64,000 nt of DNA from Acidimicrobiia bacterium (lineage in GTDB: Bacteria > Actinomycetota > Acidimicrobiia > IMCC26256 > PALSA-610), in assembly GCA_027494135.1 (NCBI GenBank), contig JAOSJK010000001.1, forward strand, positions 351,378-415,377, read 5' to 3'. Position 1 is the first letter of the stretch; every line of letters begins with the position of its first letter. The position numbers and the translations under genes are program-made. The notes beneath the pieces are model-generated. The model searched no databases, was not told where the DNA came from, and saw only the letters and a program-made list of their open reading frames with translations. Of this stretch, positions 1-8,627 are shown in pieces.

Positions 1-1086
1 CGACAGTCGCTCGACGCCGCGAACGACTGCATGCCGGCCCTCGTTTCGTACGTCGGCTCCCATGCGCGCCAGTTCGTCGACGAACTGGAAGCGGCCATCG
101 AAGACGTTCTCCGTCACGATGGCAGCCCCCTCCGCGACGCTGAGCGCGGCCGTCACCTGCGGCATGAAGTCGGTCGCGAAGCCCGGGTGAGGGAGAGTCG
201 CGATGTCGACCGCGCGGAGCCGGCGCGGCGCCCTGGCCCAGAGGCCGTCGGGAGTCGGCGAGACCCGCATACCCATCTCGCCGAGCTTGATCACGACCAT
301 CTCGAGGTGCTCCAGTCGCGTACCCGTCAGCTCGATCTCGCCACCCGCGATCCCGCACGCCATCAGCAGGGTGCCCGCCTCGATCCTGTCGCCGATGATC
401 TCGCTCTCGGCCGGCGTGAGCTCGTCGACGCCCTCTATCTCGATCGTCGACGAACCGGCTCCGACCACGTGCGCGCCCATACGATTCAGGAATGCCGCGA
501 GCTCCGTTATCTCCGGCTCCCGAGCGGCGTTCTCGATGACGGTAGATCCCTTCGCGCCAACAGACGCGGTCAGCAGGTTCTCCGTCGCCCCGACGCTGGG
601 GAACTCGAGCACGTGTCGGGCGCCGAGGAGTCCGTCGGCGTGCGCCTCGATGAAGCCGTGACGGACCTCGATCGTCGCGCCCATCGCCTCGAGCCCACTC
701 AGATGCATGTCGATCTTGCGACTGCCGATGTTGTCCCCGCCGGGCATCGCGACGCGCGCTTCCCCGCACCTGGCGAGCAGCGGACCCAGCACGTTGATCG
801 ACGCGCGCATGCGCGTGACCAGATCGTACGGAGCCTCGGGCGTCAGGTCGCCCGACGCGTTCACGCGCAGCTCTTCCGGCCCGGTCCAGGTCACGACTGC
901 GCCAATCGAGCGGAGCAGATCGGTCATGACGTCGAGGTCGCCGACCGGCGGCAGATTGCGCAGAACCGTCTCCCCCGGCGCAAGGAGCGCGGCAGCTATC
1001 TGCTTGAGCCCTGCGTTCTTCGTCGCGCCGGAGACCTTGACTACCCCTTCGAGACCCTGCCCGGAGCGCACCACATACCTGCTCAT
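1..1086 (-). CDS. murA: UDP-N-acetylglucosamine 1-carboxyvinyltransferase (partial)
   Basis: This enzyme transfers enolpyruvate from PEP to UDP-GlcNAc, the first committed cytoplasmic step of peptidoglycan synthesis. The minus strand reads openly from ATG 1086 to the window edge, giving 362 codons of a usual 420 or so, so the C-terminus lies outside. The N-terminus has the substrate-binding SGATKNAGLKQ (the Lys-Asn pair of the family), and the last visible residues are the family-typical VVRGVERLS. The catalytic-loop motif reads PGGDNIGSRKIDMH: Asp118 replaces the usual PEP-binding Cys (Cys115 in E. coli), as in mycobacterial MurA. That change is known to give fosfomycin insensitivity. The gene lies 57 bp downstream of a crotonase gene on the same strand. 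The identification is secure. Confidence 0.96.
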   Translation of the reverse strand, partial: MSRYVVRSGQGLEGVVKVSGATKNAGLKQIAAALLAPGETVLRNLPPVGDLDVMTDLLRSIGAVVTWTGPEELRVNASGDLTPEAPYDLVTRMRASINVLGPLLARCGEARVAMPGGDNIGSRKIDMHLSGLEAMGATIEVRHGFIEAHADGLLGARHVLEFPSVGATENLLTASVGAKGSTVIENAAREPEITELAAFLNRMGAHVVGAGSSTIEIEGVDELTPAESEIIGDRIEAGTLLMACGIAGGEIELTGTRLEHLEMVVIKLGEMGMRVSPTPDGLWARAPRRLRAVDIATLPHPGFATDFMPQVTAALSVAEGAAIVTENVFDGRFQFVDELARMGADVRNEGRHAVVRGVERLS

Positions 1087-1143
1087 ACTCGACCGATGGT
1101 ACGGCGTCGAGGGCGGGTCACGCTGAGCCGGAGCCGCCGGTCG

Positions 1144-1980
1144 CTACCGGGCTCGGTAGACCGCCGAACGCCCCTCGACGAACGCGGTGATCGCCTCGGC
1201 CATGTCGGCAGACCGAAGGCACTCGGCCTGCGACTCGGCTTCGACGACGAGTCCCTCACGGATCGGCAGTCGACCGGATGCGTCGATGGCACGCTTCGTG
1301 CCGCGAACCGCCAAGGGGGGCTGCGCCGCGACGAGCGCCGCAAGGGCCGCAGCCTCCTGATCGAGGTCCGCCTCGTCGACAAGGCGTTCGCACAGACCGA
1401 TTCGGTATGCCTCCTCGGCGTCGATGCGAGCCGCAGTGAAGATCATCTCCTTCGCCTTGCCGACACCCACGAGCCGCGGAAGGCGCTGCGTTCCTCCGAG
1501 GTCGGGCATGATGCCGTACTTGAACTCGAGCAGGCCGACCTTCGCACCCCGCGCGAAGATCCGGAGATCGCAGGCGAGAGCGATCTGCAGGCCGGCTCCG
1601 AGCGCGTAGCCCTGGACGGCCGCGATCGTCGCGAAGGGGGCCTCCTCCAACCATGTGTAGGCATCCTGGATGCGGAGGATGCCGTCTACGGTGGGGTCGT
1701 CGTGGCGGGCTCCCGTCTCTGCGCGCGAGCTGACGTCTCCGTCGAGCGACCCTCCGGTGAAGACGCTCGTGTCGATCCCCGACGAGAAGGCACGACCCTC
1801 CCCTGCGACGATCAGCGCGCGCAGATCACGATCCTCGACCAGCGCGGCGCCCACTGAGCGGAGCTCGCTCCACATCTCCATCGTGAACGAGTTGAGCTTC
1901 TCCGGTCGGTCGAGCACCAACCGTCCGACTTGGCCGTCGCGCTCGAACCGGAGTGTCTTGGTGGGCGGTAGGTCGGCCAT
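1144..1980 (-). CDS. Enoyl-CoA hydratase/isomerase (crotonase) family protein
   Basis: This 278-residue crotonase-fold protein probably acts on an acyl-CoA in fatty or branched acid breakdown. The first oxyanion-hole segment is RAFSSGIDTS, and the second is AVQGYALGAGLQIALACD. The hydratase Glu that normally follows the Gly-rich turn (Glu144 of rat hydratase) is Gln here, while the second Glu is kept in GLLEFKYG. An Asp follows in MPDLGGTQRLP, at the place of the catalytic Asp of dienoyl-CoA isomerases. The residue pattern therefore fits an isomerase or another crotonase reaction at least as well as a hydratase. ATG 1980 is the natural start. It lies between a cyclase gene (95 bp upstream) and murA. 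Confidence 0.88.
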   Translation of the reverse strand: MADLPPTKTLRFERDGQVGRLVLDRPEKLNSFTMEMWSELRSVGAALVEDRDLRALIVAGEGRAFSSGIDTSVFTGGSLDGDVSSRAETGARHDDPTVDGILRIQDAYTWLEEAPFATIAAVQGYALGAGLQIALACDLRIFARGAKVGLLEFKYGIMPDLGGTQRLPRLVGVGKAKEMIFTAARIDAEEAYRIGLCERLVDEADLDQEAAALAALVAAQPPLAVRGTKRAIDASGRLPIREGLVVEAESQAECLRSADMAEAITAFVEGRSAVYRAR

Positions 1981-2074
1981 CGGCGGAGGCTACCCGCCGA
2001 CTCCCCCCACCGGGGCACGCGCCTCGCGGCCGACTGCCTGCGCACCTGCCCGCTCCGGCCTGACCGACCCGCCG

Positions 2075-2593
2075 CTAGGCCCCCGCGGGCAAGACGTCGA
2101 CGCGGCTGCAGCGCAGGCGCACGACGTCGACGGGCTTCGCCATGCCGGGGAACGTGCGCGGCCCCACCGCTTCGCACACCGTTCCCTCGGGTGCGAGCTC
2201 CGCCACCGCCGGCGTCACGAGTATCTCGTGCGGCACCGCGACGTCGCAGAGCCGCGAGGCCAAGTTGACGGGACCGCCCGTGTAGTCGTCGCCCTCCAGC
2301 AGCATCACCGGGCCAGTGGCAATGCCTGCGTGCATCGCCAGCGGCAGCCTGAGCTCGTCGATGTTCTCCTCGAGCTCGACGACGGCGGCGACGAGTTGCG
2401 CCCCGTCGACGGCCACGAGCATGCAGCCGTCGCCGAGCCACTTGGCTATTCGGATGCCGAAGTTGGTCGCGACCCGCCGGACAGCGCCTCGGAACTGAGT
2501 GAGCACGTGCACCGACTCCTCGTCGCCGTGGACGTCGGTGAACGAAGTGAACCCTGAGAGGTCTACGAAGGCGAAGAACCGCTCCACTCTCAC
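2075..2593 (-). CDS. Stand-alone class III adenylate cyclase catalytic domain
   Basis: This 172-residue protein consists almost only of a class III nucleotide cyclase domain that would make cAMP from ATP as a homodimer. The metal-binding aspartates are Asp11 in FAFVDLSGFTSFTD and Asp55 in KWLGDG. Lys51 and Asp103 (in GDDYTGG) are at the adenine-specifying positions. Asn110 and Arg114 in GPVNLASRL are the transition-state pair. No membrane segment, HAMP or sensor domain is attached, so it is probably soluble. Translation most likely begins at GTG 2593, with a purine-rich stretch just upstream. The downstream gene is the crotonase on the same strand, but a 95-bp gap leaves co-transcription open. 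Confidence 0.9.
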   Translation of the reverse strand: MRVERFFAFVDLSGFTSFTDVHGDEESVHVLTQFRGAVRRVATNFGIRIAKWLGDGCMLVAVDGAQLVAAVVELEENIDELRLPLAMHAGIATGPVMLLEGDDYTGGPVNLASRLCDVAVPHEILVTPAVAELAPEGTVCEAVGPRTFPGMAKPVDVVRLRCSRVDVLPAGA

Positions 2594-2706
2594 TCGGTGA
2601 TTCTCTCACCCGGGCAGGCCACCCCTTGGGATCGGGCACGCAGACGCCTCACGCCCGCACGACTGGTCCCGCGCAGTCACCGGGAGAGCATCGGATCGAC
2701 CCTCGC

Positions 2707-4551
2707 TCAGCGCAGCAGCACCCACTTGCGGAGAAAGGCCTCCGTGCGCTCCAGCTCGATCCGGATGCTCGACGACCTACGGAACCCGTGCCCCTCGCCC
2801 TCGTAGACGTGGTACTCGACCGGCGCTCCGGAGCTCCGCATCGCGTCGACCAGCGCCTCGGCTTGAGTGCGTGGCACGACCTTGTCGTCTGTTCCCTGGT
2901 GCACCAGGACGGGCACCTCCACGCGCGCTGCATGGGTGACCGGCGACCGCTCGCGGTACCGGTCGGCGTCTCCCGGGAGCACTCCGACGATCCGATCGAG
3001 GTAACGCGACTCGAACCGGTGCGTGGTCGCCGCCAGGTCGAAGAGATCTGCGACTCCGAACATGCTCACACCGGCACGCACCAGATCACTGTGGAGCGCG
3101 CAGAGCATCAGAGTGGTGAGGCCACCCGCGCTTCCCCCGGCGACGGCGACCCGCCTCGCGTCGCACCAACCCCGCCGCGACGCATGACGTATGCCCGCAG
3201 CGACATCCGCGACGTCGACCTCGCCCCAGCAACCAGCCAGCGCCTGCGCGTACGCGCGTCCGTAGCCGGTCGAGCCGCGGTAGTTGGGCGCGAGCACGGC
3301 CCAGCCGCGATCTACCCAGAATGCGATGCGCGCACTCCAGTCGGCGGTGGACTGCCCCGTGGGCCCGCCGTGAATGTGCACGTACAGAGGCGGCTCCGCC
3401 CCGCTGCCGGATGCGCCGTCGCTCTCGACGGCGCCCGGCCGCGGTCGCCACAGCAGCCCATGCACCGTCGCTGCTCCGGACCTCCACGAGATGGTCTCCG
3501 GGTTCGACGAGGCCGGCTGCCTCGAAGCCGCCCACTGGTCCCCGCGCCACGGTGCGTCTCCCCGATCCCGAGGCGGCGATCGCGACGACCTGACTCGCCG
3601 TGCGCGCGCCGGATCGCACCGCCGCGATGCCGCTCGACCCCCAATCGACGAACCTGTGCCACCCCTTCGAGACCTCGCGCGCCGAGCGCTTCCCGGGGCT
3701 GCCGATGACGAGCCGGCCGAATCCCACCTCGTTGCGACACCACGCGATCTCGGCTCCATCAGGAGACCACGCGTACGACCGCTGTCCCGGACCCCACGAC
3801 GGCTCCGCGTGCTCGCACACCTCGGTGAGCACCGGCCGGGCACCCGATCCGTCGGGCGACGCGACCCACAGGTTCGTCCAGCCGCCGGCGTCGCTGGTGA
3901 ACGCGATCAGATCACCGCCGGGCGAGAATCTGGGCTGGCCGGTGGCGACGCCGTCTCCCCGGCGACGACTCGCACCGGGCCCTCGGGTGCCGCCCCAATC
4001 TCGCGAGCAACGATGCGCGACGAGTCCCAGGGCATGTCCGGATGGTCCCACTCGTGCCAGGCGACAGTGCGGCCGTCGGGCGACCAACACGGGTCCCACG
4101 AGAAGTCGGCGCCTTCCGACACCCTGACCGGCCACGACGACCCATCGAGGCGCACGACGGCGATGTCGCACGAGTCGTTACGCTCCAGGCAGAACGCGAC
4201 CTGGGACGAATCGGGAGAGACCGCCGGCGCGAACGCACGTCCGCCGGTCGAGAGCACTCGTGCTGGGCCGCCGCCGGCGTCGAGCAGCAAGAGCCGGCCG
4301 TCGTCGGCCGCCACCACGAGAGCATCGTCACCTGCCCAGGCGAAGACGCCGCCCCCGTAGACCCCGGCGCCGGTGACGGCGACGTCGGCTGTCGCCACGA
4401 CGGCCGGCCCCGATCCGTCGGCCGGGGCGACCAACACGTCGGTGCGGCCGTCGAACGAGTCGAGCCAGGCAAGGTGCGTCCCGCCCGGCGACCAGCGCGA
4501 CTCGGCAACCCCCCGAGACCGGGCGACCATCGCTGCACTGATACGCGCCAT
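2707..4551 (-). CDS. S9 family peptidase (prolyl oligopeptidase/DPP-IV-like), frame broken twice
   Basis: This is a serine peptidase of about 610 residues, with a WD40/TolB-like beta-propeller (repeated SPDG/SPGG motifs such as CWSPDGRTVAWHE) followed by an alpha/beta-hydrolase domain. The catalytic residues are Ser in VAGGSAGGLTT, Asp in HQGTDDKVVP and His in EGEGHGF. No signal peptide is visible, so it is probably cytoplasmic and cuts short peptides. Two single-base breaks interrupt the frame: a missing G in the run at 3957-3960 and an extra base in the run at 3500-3502. Correcting both restores one continuous protein. ATG 4551 is chosen because GGTGAGGGA lies just before it. A perfect 18-bp palindrome sits 18 bp upstream. 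Confidence 0.86.
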
Positions 4552-4569
4552 TCCCTCACCAGACCCAGA

Positions 4570-4608
4570 GGCGTCGATAGACCACAAATATTGTGGTCTA
4601 TCGACGCC
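4570..4608. promoter_or_regulatory. Perfect 18-bp inverted repeat, candidate operator
   Basis: Positions 4570-4587 (GGCGTCGATAGACCACAA) are exactly complementary to 4591-4608, separated by the 3-nt spacer ATA. The element lies in the divergent region between the S9 peptidase (ATG 4551, minus) and the glycosyltransferase (ATG 4729, plus). There is no T-run on either side, and it precedes genes instead of following them. An operator for a dimeric repressor is therefore more likely than a terminator. The regulator is unknown. Confidence 0.6.
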
Positions 4609-4728
4609 CGTCAGGGGTGGGCGGAAGTGGACGGAAGCATCGAAAGCGGCCGAGCGGGGCGGCTCGGACGAGCCGGACAGCCGCCGCGCTTGCCTCGGGG
4701 GCCCTCCGGACAGCATCCTTAGCGGTTC

Positions 4729-6038
4729 ATGCCCACTTCCCCTCGCCCCCTGCCACGCCCCGGCGACCCCTCCGCGTCGCCTATCTGGTGTACCGGGGCA
4801 ACCCTCACTGCGGGGGCCAGGGCGTGTACAGCCGCCACCTGACCCGCGAGCTGACGGCCCTGGGGCATCACGTAGAGGTCTACTCCGGCCAGCCGTGGCC
4901 CGAGCTCGACGACCCCGTGCGGCTGAACGAGGTGGCCAGCCTCGATCTCTACCGCCGCGAGAACCCCTTTAGGGTCCCGTGGCCGCACGAGTTCCGCTCG
5001 GGCGCCGACCTCCGGGAGTTCGGGATCATGTGCGCCGCAGGGTTCCCCGAGCCCCTAACCTTCTCTCTCCGTGCCCGCCAGATGCTGCAGCAACGCATGG
5101 GCGACTTCGACCTGGTGCACGACAACCAGTGCCTCGGCAACGGGCTTCTCGGAATGATGCGCGACGGCTGGCCGATGATCCACACCCTTCACCACCCGAT
5201 CACCGTCGACCGCGACCTCGAGCTCGAGCATGCGACGAACCCGTTCCGCAAGCTCACGCTCAAGCGCTGGTACGGCTTCTTGAACATGCAGATGCGCGTC
5301 GCTCGTCAGCTGCCTCGACACCTGACGGTCTCGCAGAACTCGAAGACGGACATCAGCGCCCAGATGGGGGTAGATCCCGAGACTCTGCACATCGTTCACG
5401 TCGGGGTCGACCAGGAGCAGTTCCGGCCCCTTCCCGGCGTGGCGCGGGTCCCCGGTCGGCTCATGACCACGGCGAGCGCCGACGTCCCACTCAAGGGCCT
5501 CAACTACTTGATCGAGGCGCTCGCGAAGGTCCGCGTCGAGCGCCCGGACGCGCACCTGGTCGTCATAGGTCGGACTCGACACAAGAGCGCCACGCCCGCG
5601 CTGATCGACCGCCTCGGCCTGACCGGCGCCATAAAGTTCGTCAGCGGCGTGAGCGACCAACGGATCGTCGAGCTCTATGCCGAGGCGGAGCTCGCCGTGG
5701 TGCCCTCGCTCTACGAAGGGTTCTCGCTCCCCGCGATCGAGGCGATGGCCTGTGGCACGCCGGTGGTGGCGACCACCGGCGGCGCCCTGCCAGAGGTAGT
5801 CGGCCGGCACGGCGAGAGCGGTTTCCTGGTGCCGACGGCGGACCCGTCGGCGCTGGCGTCCCAGATTCTGACCGCACTCGCCGACGAATCGCTGCGCGCC
5901 CGCGTCGGCGAGGCCGGCCGGCGTCGGGTCCTCGACCGATTCACCTGGCGCCGCACTGCTCAAGGCACCGCCGAGCACTACTACCTGGAGCTCGAGGCAG
6001 ACGCCAAGCGACGTCACGACGCGACGGCAGGCAAGTAG
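4729..6038 (+). CDS. GT4-family glycosyltransferase
   Basis: This is a GT-B fold glycosyltransferase of about 435 residues that transfers a sugar from a nucleotide-sugar donor. The N-terminal Rossmann half opens with RVAYLVYRGNPHCGGQG, and the C-terminal half holds the GT4 donor-site signature SLYEGFSLPAIEAMACGTP with its two Glu residues. The in-frame region upstream begins at a GTG inside the palindrome and looks non-coding. ATG 4729 is in the neighbouring frame and becomes the natural start if one C is missing from the run at 4746-4750. The gene overlaps the next one by one base, so the two are translationally coupled. The product is unknown; a saccharide or glycolipid is likely given the partner genes. 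Confidence 0.88.
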
Positions 6039-6793
6039 TGCTGACCGTCGACTTCGATCGTCTCGGACTCGCCCACGGCGAGCGGCTCCTCGACCTCGGC
6101 TGCGGTGGCGGGCGTCACGCCTTCGAGGCCATGCGCCGAGGCGGACGCGTCACCGCGCTCGACTACTCGGCCGCCGAGCTCAAGGACGTCGGCGGTGTCG
6201 CTGCAGCGATGATCGAGTCGGCCGAGACGACCATCGAGTCGTGGGCCGGCGCGGTCAACGGCGACGCCCTCGACCTGCCGTTCCCCGACGCCGCGTTCGA
6301 CCGCATCATCTGCTCGGAGGTCCTCGAGCACATCTGGGACGACGAGAGGGCGATTCGCCAGCTCGTGCGGGTCCTGCGCCCGGGTGGCCGTCTGGCTGTG
6401 ACCGTGCCGACGCGCTGGCCCGAGCGAGTCAGCTGGGCCCTCAACTGGCGGTATCACGACACGCCCGGCGGACACGTGCGCATCTACCGCCAGCACGAGC
6501 TGGAGCAGAGCCTCGAGTCGGCGGGCCTCTTCCTGCGCGGCTCACACCACGCGCACGCGTTCCACTCGCCCTACTGGTGGCTGAAGAACATCTGCGGGCT
6601 CGACAACCCCGATGCCCTCCCTGTGCGCAAGTATCACGACTTCCTCGCAATGCTCATCGAGAAGAACCCGCCGTGGGGCATCCGGCTCGAGCGAGCTCTC
6701 GACCCGGTCTTGGGCAAGAGCCTCGTCATCTACACGGAGAAGGTCACACCGGCCATGGCCAAGTACGGAAAGGTGTCAAGTGCCGCGTTCTGA
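6038..6793 (+). CDS. Class I SAM-dependent methyltransferase
   Basis: This 251-residue methyltransferase has the SAM-binding motif I in RLLDLGCGGGRHAFEA, an acidic motif II at the end of strand 2 (VTALDYS), and the motif around RIICSEVLEHIWDDE. This layout is of the UbiE/Methyltransf_11 type. It has no membrane segment. GTG 6038 shares its first base with the TAG stop of the glycosyltransferase (TAGTG), and the 3' end overlaps the next gene by 14 bp. The three plus-strand genes are therefore one operon. The substrate cannot be read from the sequence. O-methylation of the sugar or lipid made by its neighbours is the simplest inference. Confidence 0.88.
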   Translation: MLTVDFDRLGLAHGERLLDLGCGGGRHAFEAMRRGGRVTALDYSAAELKDVGGVAAAMIESAETTIESWAGAVNGDALDLPFPDAAFDRIICSEVLEHIWDDERAIRQLVRVLRPGGRLAVTVPTRWPERVSWALNWRYHDTPGGHVRIYRQHELEQSLESAGLFLRGSHHAHAFHSPYWWLKNICGLDNPDALPVRKYHDFLAMLIEKNPPWGIRLERALDPVLGKSLVIYTEKVTPAMAKYGKVSSAAF

Positions 6794-7910
6794 GCTGCCC
6801 TCTGTCGAAGGGATCATCACTAGGGAGCAGGTCGCGGCGACCGTCGATGCGATCGCTTCGCACCAGCTCGCGAACGGGAACATCCCGTGGACACCCGGTG
6901 GCCACACGGACCCCTGGAACCTCGTCGAGGCGGCGATGGCACTCGATGTGGGCGGCAGGCGCAGCGATGCCGAGCGGGCCTACGAGTGGCTCCGGTCACG
7001 GCAGCGCCCCGACGGCTCCTGGCACGCGTACTACCAGTTCGACGACGTCAAGGAGCAGACGCTCGACACGAACGTCACCTGCTACGTGGCCAACGGCGTC
7101 TGGCACCACTACCTGGCGACCGGGGACACGTCCTTCCTCGACGAGTACTTCGAGGTCGTCGAGCGGGCGATCGACTTCGCACTCGATCACCAGCACCCGA
7201 CCGGGGAGATCGAGTGGGACGCCGACCCCGCCCGCTCCGAGGGACGCGGCGCACTCATCACCGGGTCTTCCAGCATCTACTCGAGCCTTCGGTGCGCCAT
7301 AGCGGCCGCCGAGCGGCTCGGCCGCGAACGTCCCGACTGGGAGCTGTCGCTGGGGTCACTGGCCATCGCCATCGCACACCGCCCGGAGAGGTTCCTCGAC
7401 AAGCAGCGCTGGGCGATGGACTGGTACTACCCCATTCTCGGGGGCGCCCTGCGCGGTCCTTCGGCCCACGCACGCGTCGCCGGCGGTTGGGAGACCTTCG
7501 TCGCACCCGGTCGCGGCGTGCGCTGTGTCTCGGATCAGCCGTGGGTCACCGCTGCAGAGACCTGCGAGCTGGTGATGGCGCTCGACGCGATCGGCGCACA
7601 TGACGAGGCGCTGGAGCTCTTCGGCTGGGTGCAGTTCCTCCGCCACGACGACGGCGGGTACTGGACCGGGATGAACTTCCCGGAGGCCCGGTACGACGAG
7701 TGGGGTGAGATCTACACGAGCGAGCAGCCGACCTGGAACTCCGCGGCGGTGGTGCTCGCAGCGAACGCCCTGGGTGGTGACGGCCCGACCGCCGGGCTCT
7801 TCCGTGGAGAAGGCCTCCCCCGCGGCCTCACCGCCGACGAGCTCATCGAGGCCGGCGCAGCCATCGAGGAGGAGCGCGGCGCCTCTCACTCGATCGGCGA
7901 CGACGCCTGA
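6780..7910 (+). CDS. Alpha/alpha-toroid protein with prenyltransferase/squalene-cyclase-like repeats
   Basis: This 376-residue protein is predicted to be all-helical, with repeated helix-turn-helix units and a repeat resembling the QW motif (RSRQRPDGSWHAYYQF). Aromatic patches occur along its length (WDADPARSEGRG, QRWAMDWYYPILGG, EQPTWNSAAV). Such toroids occur in terpene cyclases, prenyltransferase subunits and glycoside-processing enzymes. The DxDD motif of hopene cyclases is not visible, so it should not be called a cyclase. No signal peptide or membrane segment is seen. GTG 6780 lies inside the end of the methyltransferase gene, which fixes the operon. The function is unknown, but the partners suggest sugar or glycolipid processing. 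Confidence 0.72.
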   Translation: MPRSELPSVEGIITREQVAATVDAIASHQLANGNIPWTPGGHTDPWNLVEAAMALDVGGRRSDAERAYEWLRSRQRPDGSWHAYYQFDDVKEQTLDTNVTCYVANGVWHHYLATGDTSFLDEYFEVVERAIDFALDHQHPTGEIEWDADPARSEGRGALITGSSSIYSSLRCAIAAAERLGRERPDWELSLGSLAIAIAHRPERFLDKQRWAMDWYYPILGGALRGPSAHARVAGGWETFVAPGRGVRCVSDQPWVTAAETCELVMALDAIGAHDEALELFGWVQFLRHDDGGYWTGMNFPEARYDEWGEIYTSEQPTWNSAAVVLAANALGGDGPTAGLFRGEGLPRGLTADELIEAGAAIEEERGASHSIGDDA

Positions 7911-7929
7911 CCGCCCCGCCCGACGCGCT

Positions 7930-7972
7930 GTCTGGACCTCAGCGGAGCCATAGCGACCAGATCCGTCCAAAC
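7930..7972 (-). repeat. 43-nt stem-loop repeat, copy 1
   Basis: The arms are GTCTGGAC (7930-7937) and GTCCAAAC (7965-7972), with one C-A mismatch. The 27-nt loop contains CAGCGGAGCCATAGCGACCA. Loop and arms match copies at 54416 and 61171. It lies 13 bp downstream of the methyltransferase stop codon (minus strand) and between converging genes. Because of a frame break, the uncorrected methyltransferase frame runs into it and would end with residues encoded by the repeat. Confidence 0.8.
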
Positions 7973-7985
7973 AGGGTTGTGGGGG

Positions 7986-8607
7986 TCAGGGGGCGGCGCG
8001 TCGTAGGACGCGCAGGCTCCCCCGTTTGCGACAAGGGGGCGAAGCCCTCGGCCACGGCCCGCTCCCATACGCGGTACGGCGCCTGACCACCCTCGGCGGG
8101 GTCCTCGAAGACGTCGTGTATCGCGAGCACGCCTCCGGGGGCGACGAACCTCGCCCAGCCCACGTAATCGGCCATGGCCACGTGGACCGCGTGCCCGCCG
8201 TCGATGAACACCAGGCCGAGGGGCGTCGCCCACACCGCCGCAACGGGAATCGACTGACCGACGACCGCTACGACCACGTCCTCCAGGCCGGCCGCCTCGA
8301 TCGTGCGACGGAAGAACGGCAGCGTGTCCATCCTCCCCGTCCTAGGGTCGATCACCGCGGGATCATGGTGTTCCCAACCCGCCTGGTTCTCCTCGGAGCC
8401 CCTGTGGTGGTCGACTGTGAAGAGGACCGTCGCCGCCTCTCGCGCGGCGGCGCCGAGGTAGACGGCCGACTTGCCGCAGTAGGTGCCGATCTCGAGCAGT
8501 GGGCCGCAGCGCGCCCCGGCCAGGCCGGCCTCGTAGAGCGCGAGGCCCTCTTCCTCGGGCATGAACCCCTTCGCGGCCCGCGCCGCCGCCCGCAGTGAAC
8601 CGTCCAT
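7986..8607 (-). CDS. Class I SAM-dependent methyltransferase (Methyltransf_24-like), frame broken near the end
   Basis: This methyltransferase of about 206 residues has the SAM motif LLEIGTYCGKSAVYLG, an acidic ribose-binding segment VDHHRGSEE, and VFIDGGHAVHVAMADY followed by PGGVLAIHDVFED. This is the pattern of the Methyltransf_24 family, whose members often act on sugars or small polar compounds. An extra base in the C-run at 8019-8023 shifts the tail. Removing it gives the natural ending SQTGSLRVLRRAAP and a TGA at 7986; uncorrected, the frame would reach 7939 inside a repeat element. ATG 8607 lies 20 bp after the mutase stop, suggesting one transcript with it. It meets the toroid gene tail to tail and may serve the same pathway. 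Confidence 0.85.
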
Positions 8608-8627
8608 CGACGCCACCGGGTGCGCGC

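Noticed and set aside
31-1857. A 608-codon open frame on the plus strand across murA and the crotonase gene.
   Set aside because: It is a high-GC shadow: the opposite strand has intact MurA and crotonase motifs, while this frame is Arg/Asp-rich and matches nothing.
4570-4608. The palindrome considered as a DasR-type dre site or a dif recombination site.
   Set aside because: It contains GGTCTA but not the dre centre, and its length and symmetry do not match dif sites.
7939-7985. Reading the methyltransferase C-terminus through the repeat to a stop at 7939.
   Set aside because: Removing one base from the C-run at 8019-8023 restores the family-typical ending SLRVLRR and a stop at 7986, so the repeat is outside the gene.
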